Shown: positions 1 through 12,527 of the stretch, piece by piece | Numbering within the stretch: the first letter of the stretch is position 1 | Layout of the letters: each line of letters opens with the position of its first letter | NCBI GenBank assembly: GCA_907165065.1 | Contig: OU015523.1 | Location: 116,338,246 to 116,402,245, forward strand | Direction: 5' to 3' | From: Caprimulgus europaeus | Taxonomy: Eukaryota; Chordata; Aves; Caprimulgiformes; Caprimulgidae | Length of the DNA stretch: 64,000 bases | Position numbers and translations under genes: made by a program | Notes under the pieces: model-generated | Database searches by the model: none | Told to the model about the DNA's origin: nothing | What the model saw: the letters and a program-made list of their open reading frames with translations, nothing else

Positions 1-251
1 TTAGCATTTAGTTCCTGATTAGTTTTATGATTGAAATTGTTTGTGCTTCTGGATGCTGCTGCCGGTTAGACTGATTAAGCCTTGATAATGTGTTTGGATA
101 TCTGCATGCAGGGAGATGTAGAGGTTACTTGTCACCAAAACACTGTTCTGCAATAGATGTGAAATGAGGTCCTGCAAGCACTCATGTAGTTTTGAAATTA
201 GAAAACACCAAATGAAAAGTCCTTGAGGTAACATATTTTTTTCTCCCATAG

Positions 252-416
252 ACCTGGTTTTGGATTTCTGGACCTCTGTGCCTGTACTGTGTGGAAAGGC
301 TGTACCGCTACATCCGCACCAATAAACCGGTCACAATAACTTCAGTGATAAGCCATCCTTCCAATGTCCTTGAAGTAAGGATGATGAAAGACGACTTTAA
401 AGCAAGGCCTGGTCAG
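252..416 (+). CDS. NOX4: NOX4 coding exon: last membrane helix and start of FAD-binding domain
   Basis: Internal exon of NADPH oxidase 4, a membrane flavocytochrome that moves electrons from NADPH through FAD and two haems to oxygen and mainly yields hydrogen peroxide. The 165 bases encode 55 codons, beginning TWFWISGPLCLYCVERLYRY and ending FKARPGQ, with no stop. The start matches the final transmembrane helix and the cytosolic basic turn (ERLYRYIR). The rest (VTITSVISHP, then EVRMMKDDF) is the first beta strands of the ferredoxin-reductase-like FAD domain. It closely matches remembered human NOX4 (WISGPLCLYCAERLYRYIRS). The acceptor is a T-rich tract ending CCCATAG, and the donor is CAG|GTGAGT. 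Both boundaries are phase 0, so this exon joins the next one 148 bases downstream without a shift. Earlier NOX4 exons are outside the window. NOX4 is chosen over other NOX paralogues because of the RPGQ and SALE context in this exon and the next. Confidence 0.96.
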
Positions 417-564
417 GTGAGTTAATGTGCTCCTAAAAAAATCACTGCTGTTCATCTGCATTATCTGTAGGAGTGACTTTGACTTTGTATGTACTAACAC
501 ATCATTGAAAGTTTTGAACCTGTCTTTTCTATCATTTTATTTTCTCTGGCTAATTTTGTTTCAG
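417..564 (+). other. NOX4 short intron
   Basis: This 148-base intron lies between the first two NOX4 exons in the window. It opens with GTGAGT and closes with TTTTGTTTCAG, both good vertebrate splice sites. No repeat or other feature is visible. An open frame running from 427 to 708 is the downstream exon frame read through the intron and is not a separate gene. Confidence 0.9.
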
Positions 565-627
565 TATGTTATTCTACACTGTCCAAGAGTGTCTGCACTG
601 GAAAGCCATCCATTCACCCTTACAATG
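565..627 (+). CDS. NOX4: NOX4 coding exon: FAD-binding HPFT motif
   Basis: This is a 63-base, 21-codon exon encoding YVILHCPRVSALESHPF followed by TLTM. HPFT is the conserved motif of the NOX/ferric reductase family that contacts the FAD isoalloxazine ring. The spacing from RPGQ in the previous exon to HPFT matches remembered human NOX4 (RPGQYITLHC then SALENHPFTL). The acceptor TTTGTTTCAG and the donor ATG|GTAAGA flank it, and both boundaries are phase 0. The exon is too short for length-filtered gene prediction, but its homology and splice sites are unambiguous. The next exon is 17.7 kb downstream. Confidence 0.96.
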
Positions 628-3308
628 GTAAGAAGTACAGTTTTTTTTCTGTACTTTCCCTTTTATTTACATTTGGTAAGCAAATGGTCTTTATTTCCTT
701 CAAGGTGAAAATTCCCTCCAGAAGACCTTATGTTTCATTCATGAGGGTACCAGTGAATATGAAATTGCATGATTATTATGTATGACAGTACTCAATACAT
801 ATTTAATTTTCTCCACTGTTGAGAAAATGATAATGGCAATTTTTTTTTAAGTCTTCCATAAGTGAAAAACAATAATAAATAAAACAAATTCCATGTGATT
901 TTCATCATTGTTTCATAGAAGAAGTTTTGGATATTTTTGTAGACCTTAACGCAGAATGAGCACAAATTGTAATGAATTTTCTGTCATCTTTCCTATTCAA
1001 TGAAAAGATGTTCCTGCAGCTGCCTTTTCCAAAGTTAGAAAACCATCAAGCTGAAAAAAGAAGTTTCTAAAATAATCCTGTACTTTATTTTTATATTAAG
1101 AGATATATGTATGACTTAAAATGATATACCAGTAAAGTCATTCAACACGGGGATTATTACTTACTCAGTAATAACTCAGATCTAGAATGGGAATGGGACC
1201 CCCTGGAGACAGACTGGCATAAAGTGAAATTGTATGTAAACAAACCTGAAGTTCTTCAGGAGTGAACAGTGCATAGACCTGGGAGATGGTATTTTGTTAC
1301 AAAAAGCTGAGTCTAAGGTTGAATATTAGTGTCAGCCTTTAGGATTGCCTTAAATGGATATTCTTCTTTAAGAAACCATGGAGATAAATATTCACATTTG
1401 ATTCTTTTCTTTGGACTGATAATTGATGCTTTATCTCTACTGAATTGTACCTAGAGCTATGGAATAGCTGAGATGTTTTACTGTTACCTGAAATTCAGAG
1501 GGCACAACCACGTCCTGCCCCCTTCCAGTTCTTCAGTTTTGTGAGGTGTTTCATGTGGGGTTTTTTTTTGGTTGGTTTTTGTTTCTTTGTGAGTTTTTTT
1601 TTAAATTTATTTATTTATATGATGAGCAAGTATCATATGTGGCAAGTAATGCCACAAATAAATCCATAATAAATTCCACCCAAAATAAATTTTGTGCTGT
1701 AAATCTCTGACTAAATCTCAGTTAAGGGAAGCTGCTTCTGTATAGCTTGGTGAAGCAATATTGGCGCTTGCTTAGCCTGATTTTTGCGAAGTTTTCCTGG
1801 CTATTCACTTTACTTAGAAGACAGAGGCATGTGTTATTTATCTATTGTTAACTCCAGTAGGCAATTTTTAAGGCTTTCCTCTGTACTCTGTATTGTGCAT
1901 GAAGATATCTGGATATGCAATGAGGAAAAATACTGTACATTGAGTATGATGGAACTGTGTCTGGCTTTCTGTGCAGAATGTTTCAGTCAGTATTTATTTA
2001 TATTTTTTATTAGGTTAATGATCAGAAGATAAATTTAAAGAATTTAGCATAAGTCTCAGTGCTCTCTACACATATTTGACCATAGCATAGCTATATTTAA
2101 TGAAGTTAGACCTGTTCTATACCAGTGGACACATCTTATTTAAACATTAATCTCAAAACATCATGTTCTTAATTTCTGACTGTCCATCTCAGTGGAAATT
2201 AAAATAATAGTAATAATTTAATCATTAGTAATAACTGCACAGTTTGGAAACTATGGGACTCTCATAAAGGTTTACTCTTCTTATATTAGCACACTGCTAA
2301 AACAATGGACCATGTGATTCTAATTTCCAGAAATAATGGTATCAATGAATATTAGGTCTAGTTCAGTTGTCTTTTCTTTGGCAAAACTTCTTATTTGATA
2401 TGATGAGAGTTTTTATCAGAAAAGACACTGCTGACATGAACCTACTGGGTTAGATCATAGAATGAAGTTGAGTAAGATTGAAGTCAGATAATTGCATGAG
2501 TTGAGGATTTGATCCAGTATTTAAAATGACGTACTATAATAATGCATGCTATGAAAAATGATTTTTGTAGGAAAACTGCTAGATCTAGGAGCTATGGTAA
2601 ATAGATATCTTGTTCTGAGTCTGAGTTTTCTTAGTGAATATAACTAACTCATTTATATCCAGATAATGTGCAGTATTTTTACTATACATAAGTCTAGTTG
2701 ATAAATTACAGTTTGTGTAATTTTTACAGTCACATATGAAATATGTAACATTAGAACAAGCAATTTCCACTCATACACAATAATTGTGTTTTAAGTATGT
2801 AATGCTAGACCAAGCAATTTCTATTCAAGCTCAGTGCTTTACACTTTAAAGTACAGTGATATCCTTCAGCATAACAGCATATCCTTCAAGATCACATACA
2901 TATTTTAACTATTACAAGGTAGGAAGTTACCGCTGAGTTACTGAGCTTTGTTTTTATTGCCACAAACATATTTTGGTAGATCATCAACTATGCTGGAGAA
3001 ATGCTGTTATTGGGCAAATGGCTGTTTTACAGCATAATGAAGATTTGAAATGTCTAGGTTTATGACAATCTTTTTGCTCAGCCTAAGCAGAGGACAGTCA
3101 TTTCCACATGTCTTTCTAGGATGTAGAAAGACCTAGCCTGGGGCTGCTGTCCTGCTTGGAAAGCTTTTTTGTTGTTGTTTCATATGATACCAGATATGAG
3201 ACTGTGCTTATAGAGTGTGTAGGCAATAGCTTAACTTTTTCTGCTCCCACCTGACCTACTTGTAGTTACCAAGCAAGTTGGAACACTGCTGCTGCTTTTT
3301 TTGGATGA

Positions 3309-4240
3309 TGATAGAATCATGGAATGGTGTGGGTTGGAAGGGACCTTAAAGCTCATCTAGTTCCAACCCCCCTGCCATCAGCAGGGACACCTTCCACTAG
3401 ACCAGGTTGCTCAAAGCCTCATCCAACCTGGCCTTGAACACTTCCAGGGAGGGGGCAGCCACAGCTTCTCTGGGCAACCTGTTCCAGTGTCTCACCACCC
3501 CCACAGGAAAGAATTTCTTCCAAATATCTCATCTAAACCTACCCTCTCCCAGTTTAAAGCCGTTAGCCCTTGTTCTGTCACTCCCTGCCCTTGTAAAAAG
3601 TCTCTCCCCAGCCTTCCTGTAGCCCCTTCAGGTACTGGAAGACTGCTATAAGGTCTCCCCAGAGCCTTCTCTTCTCCAGGCTGAACGACTCCAACTCTAT
3701 CCTTATATGAGACATGCTCCAGCCCTTGGATCATCCTCATGGCCTCCTCTGGACCTGCTCCAACAGGTCCACATCCTTCTTGTACTGAGGACTCCAGAGC
3801 TGGACACTCTGGTGGTGTCTCACCAGAGCAGAGCAGAGGGGCAGAATCACCTCCCTCGACCTGCTGGCCACACTTGTCTTGATGCAGCCCAGGATATGGT
3901 TGGCCTTCTGGGCTGAAAGTGCATACTGCTGACTCATGTTGAGCTTCTTGTCCACTAACACACCCAAGTCATTCACCTCAGGGTTGCTCTTGATTCTTTA
4001 TCTGCTCATCTTGTATTTATGTTTGGGATTGCCCTGACCCAGGTGCAGGACCTTGCACTTGGCTTTGTTGAACTTCATGCAGTTCGCATTGACCCACCTC
4101 TCAAGCCTGTCAAGGTTCCTCTGGATGGCATCCCTTCCCTCCAGTGTGTGAACTGCGCTACACAGCTTGGTGTTGTCAGCAAACTTGCTGAGGGTGCACT
4201 CAATACCGTTGTCCATGTCACCGACGAAGATGTTAAATCC
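3309..4240 (-). mobile_element. CR1 LINE fragment, 5'-truncated, about 0.93 kb
   Basis: The + strand begins with an ATAGAATCATGGAATGG-type CR1 terminus and the GGTTGGAAGGGACC block, so the element's sense strand is minus and its 3' end is at 3309. It covers the CR1 3' untranslated region and the end of the reverse transcriptase frame. Minus-strand frames at 3998-4216 and 3737-3976 contain [25 protein letters not shown] and [13 protein letters not shown], all typical of CR1 ORF2. The second catalytic aspartate of the FADD box is Asn here (codon at 4172-4174), and the frames are interrupted, so the copy is dead. It carries the subfamily-diagnostic GGGGGCAGCCACAGCTTC block also seen in the copies at 41.8 kb and 52.9 kb. 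Confidence 0.93.
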
Positions 4241-4424
4241 TGGTTAATCCCTGGGTTATTTTTCTAGGCTTGTGTAGGAGTGTGGGGCTCAGCAAGAGCA
4301 TCTCAAGGGGCACATGAGGCTTCAGATACTGGAAGTGCAGTGTACTGATGATTGCAGCAGAGCTAAGAGGAAGACTGTGGCTTTCTTCCTGCTGCTGTTG
4401 TCCTGCTTACAATCTCATAATTAC

Positions 4425-4732
4425 AAAAGAGTTTTGGTTGGAAGGGACCTTTAAAGATCATCTAGTCCAACCCCTCTTCAGTGAGCAGGGACATCTTCAA
4501 CTAGATGAGTTATCTCAGAGCCCTGTCCAATCTGACCTTGAATGTCTCCAGGGATGGGGCTTCTACCACCTCTCTGGGCAACCTGGGTCAGTTTCACCAC
4601 CCTCACTGTAAAAATTTTCTTTCTTACATGTAGTTTAATCTCCTCTCTTTTAGTTTAAAACCATTACACCTTGTCCTATTGCCACAGGCTCTGCTAAAAA
4701 GTCTGTCCTCAGACTCTGTGATATCCTATCAT
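4425..4732 (-). mobile_element. CR1 LINE 3' fragment, different subfamily
   Basis: The + strand shows GTTTTGGTTGGAAGGGACC, CATCTAGTCCAACCCC and TCTCTGGGCAACCTGG in CR1 order, so the element is antisense to NOX4. It lacks the GGGGGCAGCCACAG block of the neighbouring copy and instead has GGGATGGGGCTTCTACCACC, pointing to a separate subfamily and a separate insertion. Only the 3' untranslated end is retained and no coding sequence remains. It follows the previous CR1 copy after about 185 bases. Confidence 0.88.
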
Positions 4733-5246
4733 AGCTGATGAAACATCTCACTGCCTGGAGTATGCTTAGAAGCAAAAGTGGAAAGGAAGGGGTGAGTCAG
4801 CGTGAAGGAGTCATGCAGATATTTTACTAGTCCCTTCCCTTTTCGAGGTTGTGTAATATTTACAGTTTAGCTCAGTTTCTTACATAACGCCAGGGTGGAG
4901 GAAAACATGGGGAGGATGTGTAAAGAGCCTGAACCCACTCCCATTGCACTCTGGCAAAGCTCCCATGTGTTTCACTTGGAGCTAGAGGGAGCTCTGAATC
5001 ATAACCGAGTGTACGTAAAGAGGTAGACGTTGTTCAGAAATGTGTGCAGTGGCGTTTATTTGCTTTTCTGTTTTGTCAGTTGAAAGTGTTCTTCCCCCTG
5101 CTGATGGAAGGAATGAGCATAAGTCATTGATGTAAAATGCACACAAGAATTTGGAGAAGCAAAAGCCATGTTGCTCTGAACTCAAAACTGCCAGTCTGAC
5201 TTCTTTGCTAACATGTGACCTGGCTCTGCCGTCAAAGGCTTCAAAG

Positions 5247-5858
5247 GAATCACAGAATGGTTGATATTGAAAGGGACCTCTGGAGATCATCCTATGCAAC
5301 CCCCTGCTAAAGCAGGGCCACCTAGACCCAGTTGCCCAGGACCATGTCCAGTTGGTTTTTGAATATCTCCAGGGATGGAGTCTCTACAACCTCCCTGGGC
5401 AACCTATTTCAGTGCTTGGTCACCCTCACAATAAAAAAGTGTTTCCTGATGTTCAGAGGGAACAGCCTGTGTTTCAGTTTGTACTTGTTTCCTCTCGTCC
5501 AGTCACTGGGCACCACTGAAAAGAGCCTGACTCCATCCTCTTTGCACCCTGCCTTCAGGTATTTATATACATTGGTAAGGTCCACTTGAACCATCTCTTC
5601 TCCAGGCTGAATGGTCCCAAGTCTCTCAGCCTTTCCTCAATGGATACATGTTCCAGACACTCAGTCACCTTCATGGCTCTTGTTTGGTCTCTCCCAGTAT
5701 ATTCCTGTCTCTCTTGTGGTGAGGAGCCCAGAACTGGATACAGTACTCCAAGTGTGGCCTCACCAGTGCTGATTAAAGAGGAAGGATCACCTCCCTCAAG
5801 CTGCTGGCAGTGTCACTTGTACACTCTGGAGATCCCAGTTTTCTCTTATGATCTATGT
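5247..5858 (-). mobile_element. Older CR1 LINE fragment
   Basis: CR1 landmarks on the + strand, in order, are ATCACAGAATGG, GGGACCTCTGGAGATCATC, CTCCCTGGGCAACCT, TCTTCTCCAGGCTGAA, CTCTCAGCCTTTCCTC and GTGTGGCCTCACCAGTGCT. The element's sense strand is minus. It is more diverged than the 3.3-kb copy, with short deletions, and represents a third subfamily in this 2.5-kb cluster. The 3' untranslated region and a short remnant of the coding end are present, with no usable frame. Confidence 0.88.
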
Positions 5859-8800
5859 GGAAGCTGACATTTTTTAGTGGAAGCATGCTTCAAAAATTGA
5901 GCTGTTTTTTATTCACTAGTGATTTTGTATTCACTAATGTGAATCCTTGACTTTGTTATCCATTGTAAAGGCTGGGAATGGTAATGAAAGGATGACCCAA
6001 TGTCTGGGATTCCTGTGAGTGACCTGCTGTCCAGTTCTGGGTAGTTCATAGTGGACTACTTGCTTCATATTGTCTTAATTGCTCCATTGTCTTTGATTTC
6101 ACTTGAACAAAATGCTTTTTTTTAATCATGTTTTACCGTGCTTCTTTCAGCAATTCCTATACACAGCTGTACACGACAGTTACTAGGCTGTGTAAAACAG
6201 TGAGTAACATTTTCAGTCCTGTATAACCTTATGTCCAGTTTACTTATTTTAGATAGGACATTATTTCATCTTACAATTGAATCTGAGCAGAATACAGTCA
6301 ACTCCAAGATATTTTGATCTGTAGTGGGGAGAAATACTTTATCTAAATATTGTTTGTTTTTTTTTTTTAGTTAAGGCCTCATTTTTAAAGGACAGAAAAT
6401 TTAAAAAGATCACTTTTAAGGAGATTTGTCTTCCAAACCAAGTGCACAATATGGTCTGGAGAGCCATTAGAAACATCCAAAGAAACAACAGAAATCTCTT
6501 TAGTGCTCTGCTTCCTGAGACTGACATTTCTTTACACTTTGGTGGAAGAAAGCATGGAACTCATCTGCTATGGAATACAGTTTAAATGTCTTTGTCTGTT
6601 ACAATCTTTGAAGTCCTTGGAAAAGTAAACAAGTGTTAATGATAGTACGAATTTCTAGTAGTAGGGATGGTCCTTCATTGCAGTTCCATATATGCAAAAC
6701 ATTGCTTCCACTCTTTAGACTAGAAAGCCCCATCTCTTATCAAAACTAAGGAAAAAAATAGTTTATGGAAGTTCTTCCATCTCTTTTTTTGACTTTTTGA
6801 AAGGTGTTTGTTTCCTCTGACTTCATTCTGGTTGCTCTTTGTTTTTACTGTATGAACAAGAAGAGACTAAGGCTTTTTGGTAGCATTAGTTTTCATTCCA
6901 TCTCCATCTTACATTTTCCACTTGGTATTGAGTTCCCTCCCTTTCCAGACGCTTAACCACACTACTGATTGTTTGCAGCAACATGAAAGCATAGTACTGA
7001 CCATTTATGGCTGCACACTTCCTTTTTTTGCTAATGAGTGAAGTAGATTCCCATTCAGAATGTATGTTAGTGTCTTACAAGAGAAGTAACTTTTTCTGCT
7101 ATGTTTTTGGATTTCTTGCATTGGCGCGCAGTGATTGGCAGTAAGCCTCATGGAAATAGCCTTGTGTTTTGCAGATGTTAAGTGCTTCAGAAGATGTGCT
7201 GGGTCCTTTCATGTGGTCTTTGCTGAATCTGCTACAGAGTCAGTGAAAGCCACAAACTCTCACAAGCTGCAGTTTAGACAGCTTGGCTACCAAAAGACTG
7301 GTGTCTACTCCCATACTCAGCACCTCATAAACCTTGGTAACCTTGTTGTTTGAGTAGTGTGGATTTGCTTGTGGCAAAAGAAGGTAGGAAACAATTACAT
7401 CACTTCATGTGGAACTTAAGAGTGTGAGAGACCTCGAAATAAGGACAAAACCAAGAGGTAGATTCTTCTAAATTTAGAGATGGTTCAAATCTGGGGTTTG
7501 GTAAAACTTCTACTCTGCAACAAACATCCACAAATGCAGGATTGAATCATTTGTTACCTCAAATTCATTACAGTTTTGGTTGTCACTAGCTGCTGTCATG
7601 CCCCCATTTTCCCTTGGAAATGAAATCTATGTTGCACAAAGATAGGATATACTGCTCTGCTGTTGTAGTGTGAATTCAGAGATCACTTGAACTGCTGTCT
7701 GAATAGCTTGAAGTTCAAAATCCTTCCTTCTGGTGCATGCATGGAACAGTGCAAACGGTTCAGAACTGTTCTTTCAGTGGGTACTGTGTCTAAAGTAGAA
7801 GTACCATAACTGAGAAGAAAAGAAAACTTGGTGCTGATGGTACATGCAGTAGTGAACTGAGTCTTTCATCAAAGCTTCTTTACTGCTTTATGTGTTTTAT
7901 GGTGATGGCTGTGGAGGAGAGCCTAGCAGGTGCTGTGGTGAATAAGAGTCAGTTTGCAGTAACTTCTTTGCTAAAGTTGAACTGCTGATGGAAAGGCTTC
8001 ATTAAATTTTGTTTTATGGCAACAGCAGAGATCTGCTATTTGGACTAGTTTTGGGGTTTTTCAGCTGAAATACTGGATCTCAAAGGATTGTCCTCTTTCA
8101 TTTTTGAAAATTGTGTATAATAAATTATCTTTTCAGGTTTTTTGACACATCACCATAACAAGATACCTGAAGCATTACTTTAGCACCCAAGACATGAGAC
8201 ATCAGAGTTTTGTGCATTATATGTAGACACTGAGGCAATGCCTCCTCTAGACTGGCACTCTTGGGGTACAAAACAGACAAAAGAAATATGGCTACTCCAT
8301 ATTTCTGTAGTATGGAGTATTTCTTCTGGAGCAAGAAACTCCGAGACATTCAGGCAGAAGGCAAACGTGGATCCTCTGAATCATATTATTGCATTGACTA
8401 GAGAAGGTGCTAGAGTTAGTCCCTGGGAATCCCCCCTAGGATGCTTTGTGTGCTGGAGGGGAGGGAGTCTTCAGGAGTTTCTGGGAACTGAATTCAGCAC
8501 TCTGTAACTCCTATCTAGTGCTTTCAGTGACCTGACCAGAATTCCTTTCTTCATTGAAGTCACTCAGGCAAATAATTGATAGTGAATTTCTCTGAGATTC
8601 AGGACATCATTTTGATGTAAGTGATGAAACAATAAATCTTAGTCCACCAAGATCAGGCTCTTCAGGCAGAGATAAAGCATTGCCTGGTCTGTATAGGTCA
8701 ACCTTCACTGACTGACTTGACATAGAAATCTCATGCCTTTCTCCATCGTTCCTCCTGAGCTGGCACCATTAGTAGGATGCCTCCTCCCAATCCTGTAGTT

Positions 8801-11153
8801 CCTCTTTGAGCATCCAGAACCCCTTTTGGAAATGGTTAAAAAGCCACTTGTTATTAAGATAAAAGGCTTCACGTGAAGGTGATAATTTACCTTGTAAGAA
8901 GTTGACTGTCTGTGTAGAAAGAATACCACCTCTTCTGCTCCTGTGAACAGGGCAACCTTAAATATTTTGGATAAATGTCCTTGTACTTCACTCATATCTA
9001 TAAAACTGTATAGGAATTTGTCATTCCAAGATATGTATATTGTGAACTTGATACTTGTCGTCTTTTCAGATTAATAGTGTTTTAGCAATAAGGTGACTTT
9101 TTTTTCAATTAACATGTGCATATATCCCAAGATACTTTTATTGATACTCATAACTTGCATAAACTCTTGTTGAGCTTTCCCTGCCTCTCTGTTTAAGATG
9201 CACTCTGCATATCTGCTGATTAGCAGCTTCACAGAGTTAATAGAGGCAGATGGCATGGAAGAGACACATAAAAGCAAAAAATAAAACCAAAACAAAGAAC
9301 CAAAAGCGAAGATCCTAGCCTTCACACTACAGGACTTTATGAAATAGCTGCTTTATATTAGCAAGAATGACTGGTTCTTCAGATTCTCCAAAGAGTTTTG
9401 GCTCTTCATTCAATGTCTAGATCCTAGTTCTGGTAGCAGGTAAGCAGAGATCAACTTTCTTTGAAACTAGAAATTTTCTCCTGTGTTATAATGTGCTCTG
9501 ACCTCTCCTACTTGCTGCATAACAAATCTACTTGTAAGTCCTATTGAAGCAGAAGTTCTTCCCGTTTGCTGGTTCTCCAGTTTTTTGCACAGATGATTAA
9601 TTTGAAGCAGATCACATCAGGAGGCTTTGCAGTGTGACGTCTTTCTTCCTTTCCTTCCATGTACAGTTCTGTATAAGTAAGAAAATAAAAAGTCTGGAGG
9701 GACTTGAATTCTCTGCTCATGTAGATGGATGATCAAATCCTTGCTATGTCATTTATGACATGTAGCAAGTTAGAGGACCAGTATGTGTGCATTTTTTAAT
9801 TAGTCAAAGCTGAGATTTGAGGAGGGGAGAGGACAAGTTTGCATATGCAAATACTCAGATCCACAGGCAAAATCCAGATATATATTAAGGAGGAATACTT
9901 TGTCTAATTAGTATCCAAATTAAAATTCTGTAAAGGAATAATTACTGAACCCTAGGCAGAGCAACTCTTAAGTCCATTAATCATCTCAGAGTCCGTAGAA
10001 GAATTACCTGAAAGAGGTTTCTGGATGTACATGACAAATTATAGCACTGTACCTAAATGTCTCGGAGCTATTACTTATTCATACATTTTCTTCCTTTAAG
10101 GTTTTTGTTTTGTTTTGATTTTTTTTTTTTGTAGATTGAGTTTTCCTTGTTACCTCCACACCGCTGTTTAAGTCCATTTTGTATCTGGATTTAGGCATGA
10201 CAGGATTACAAAATGATGGCCCTGCTCTGTATATTTACATTTTTGGGCTTAATGCCTTGTCAGAAAGGTTTCAGCAAATACATGAGTATAAACAGCATCA
10301 CGAGTAACACATTTACTTTTGTAAGAGAAAACCAGTGTTTTTTAGAGCCAAGATTGTCTTTATCCCTGGATAATCCAGAAGTTCAGTTAACAGTCTAGCA
10401 GTGAAGTTTTTGCTCTGACTTCTTTTAAACAAGAAATTTTGTACTGCACAAGGAAAAAAAAATGGAGATTATGGACAAACACGTGTCCTGTACTGTAAAC
10501 TTGAGAAATAAACTATCCACAACAGGAAAAGCCTAGGAGCCAGATTCTGAAATACTTCATTAAAAAAATCTGAAAAGTTGTTGGAAGTCTGCCTCAGTAA
10601 AAAGTATGTAAGGACATCAAGAGCTAAGTTCATACTGACAGATAAATACAATACAAACAAAATCTAACATGATGATATTCTATGAAGATTTGTTAAATAT
10701 CTTGTGCAAACGGTTATGAAACTTGTCTTTTATGAGTTGATTTACAGTGCATTTAGGGAAATGCAGATATTGTGAAGAATTTTGCTGGCAAACTAAAGAA
10801 ATCCCTAGAGCTTGTCTGCTTTTCACAGAAGTAGAAAAACTAGCAGCTGTTTGACAAAGAATTTAAGTAAAACAAAAATAGAATAGATTAATATTTCAGA
10901 TGCCTTTTAGTACTTCCTTAGACTTGTTTGTTTCGCTTGTTTTTAGGCTTAATAGTTTTAGGGTCTGTGTAAAAATGCTAAGTAAACCTTCATTTTAACT
11001 TACAAATGTAACTCTTTTGAATTAGAGGAACACAGAAAATTTTACGTACAAGTTCACTAAATTTGGAGTCCACCTTCAGCACATACTTTCAACAGAAGGT
11101 GTCAGATCCCTCTCATGAGCAGGTTTGTTTTTTTTTTTTCCCCACATATTATG

Positions 11154-11176
11154 ATATATATATATATATATATATT
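11154..11176. repeat. (TA)n microsatellite
   Basis: An uninterrupted alternating AT run of about 23 bases is preceded by an 11-base T run and CCCC about 15 bases upstream. It is a typical slippage-prone simple repeat. Confidence 0.9.
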
Positions 11177-11779
11177 TACACTATATAACAAGTATCTACT
11201 GACTTTAGCAAAGTGTGTTTTCTCTCATCAGAGGTAGTGCTTCTAGGTTAGCTGCTGGGTCGGGTTAGAGAAAGCTTGAGGAAATGTAGGAGAACATCAA
11301 AATGAAAAAAAACCAAGCACAACTTTTAAGCATGAATGCAGTCAACATGTGGACAAAGAATAAGAGGAAATGAAGCACACTGCCTCTTGCTGTCCTACAA
11401 TTCAGAACCAGCCAACTGACTAGGATCTGTGCTTTAGTCTGGCAAAATACTGTGTGTGCCAGTAGGATAGTTTGGAGGCACACAGTGTTCTTCAAGGTGC
11501 TGGTGATCTCACTAGAAAACCCATCCATCCTTTAATGGTTCTTTCCCTGAGTGCCTCACACCGTTGGGAGCCAGTTAGCACAAGTCTGGAGATAGCCCAT
11601 GGTTTCTGTTCAGAGATGATGGAGAAGGAGCCTTTTGTGCCATTCAGTTTCCTTGTTCATGCATTTGTCAGATGCAATGTTGCTTGGACATATGTCCACA
11701 TACCTTTGGAGGACTTGGAAAGGCAGCCTTGGGCAGAAACATTGCTCTACTGCCTTTTGCTCCCTCAGGGACAAAGGCT

Positions 11780-12527
11780 TGTGTCCTGAGCATCCCATAA
11801 GGTTGTAGTTTGTTTTTCCACTAGCTAGCACCTTGAAATGCATAAATTATATGGGCTGAATATTGCTAGGATTGAAACATTTTTACTGTGTTATAGGGAG
11901 TTGGACTTAATGATCCTCATGGGTTCCTTCAACTGGTGCATTCTATGTTTCTATGAAGTGTAATGTGTCTGCTGGGGTGAAAGGGTAGTCAGCAAGTTTT
12001 TTTACCTTGGTTGAGCTGTGGAGGCAAAGAAATACTGAAAAGTCTGTAGAAGTGTATCTGTAGTGCATCCGTAGCAGTTGGGCTATTACAGACTTACTAA
12101 AACCATGTAAAGTAATTTAATATTATTTATTCAACAATGTATGTATTTTATGCAACATTATATGTATTTTACGCTTACAACTATTGGTCTTTTTACAATC
12201 CTAAGACATCTATTACAGGAAAGATTTGTGTTTTCTTGTGGTGCAAGAGTGAAATCAAGGAACAAATGTTCATAGATCGAGAACTGAAAAAAAACAAAAC
12301 CCTGTTTCAAACAGGGAGAGTAATTTAACAACTGAAACTGCAGGGATTGAAGTAGCAAATGCTGAACTACAGACTTGCAGGAATAAGTGGGTGTGGGTTT
12401 GTGGTTTATGTTACAGAAGAAGTTAGACCCCAGATGACCAGAATGATCTTTCTTGGCATTGCAGCTGACCAGTGATGCATCCTGAGCATCCCACAGTGTT
12501 ATGGTGTGTTTTTTTCCACTAGCTTGA
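11780..12527. repeat. Pair of diverged direct repeats (11780-11828 and 12477-12525)
   Basis: Two stretches of about 47 bases, roughly 700 bases apart, share TCCTGAGCATCCCA and then, after a variable part, TTTTTCCACTAGCT. The order and spacing are the same in both, with scattered substitutions and a 1-2 base length change. They may be two copies of an unrecognised interspersed repeat or an old local duplication. Flanking sequence does not align by eye. Confidence 0.6.
11894..11957 (+). mobile_element. CR1 LINE 3' tail
   Basis: GGGAGTTGGACTTAATGATC, then a CCTTCAACT block, then ATTCTATGTTTCTATGAA is the sense-strand end of a CR1 element (the usual order is GTTGGACTAGATGATC, CCTTCCAACC, then ATTCTATG repeats). 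Only about 60 bases survive, so this is an extremely 5'-truncated insertion. Confidence 0.75.

Noticed and set aside
2750..2829. Two CAAGCAATTTC-containing stretches near 2758 and 2812
   Set aside because: The similarity covers only about 20 bases in AT-rich DNA and could be chance.
11472..11789. 105-codon plus-strand open frame near the direct repeat
   Set aside because: No recognisable domain and no splice or promoter context. Its end merely overlaps the first direct repeat.
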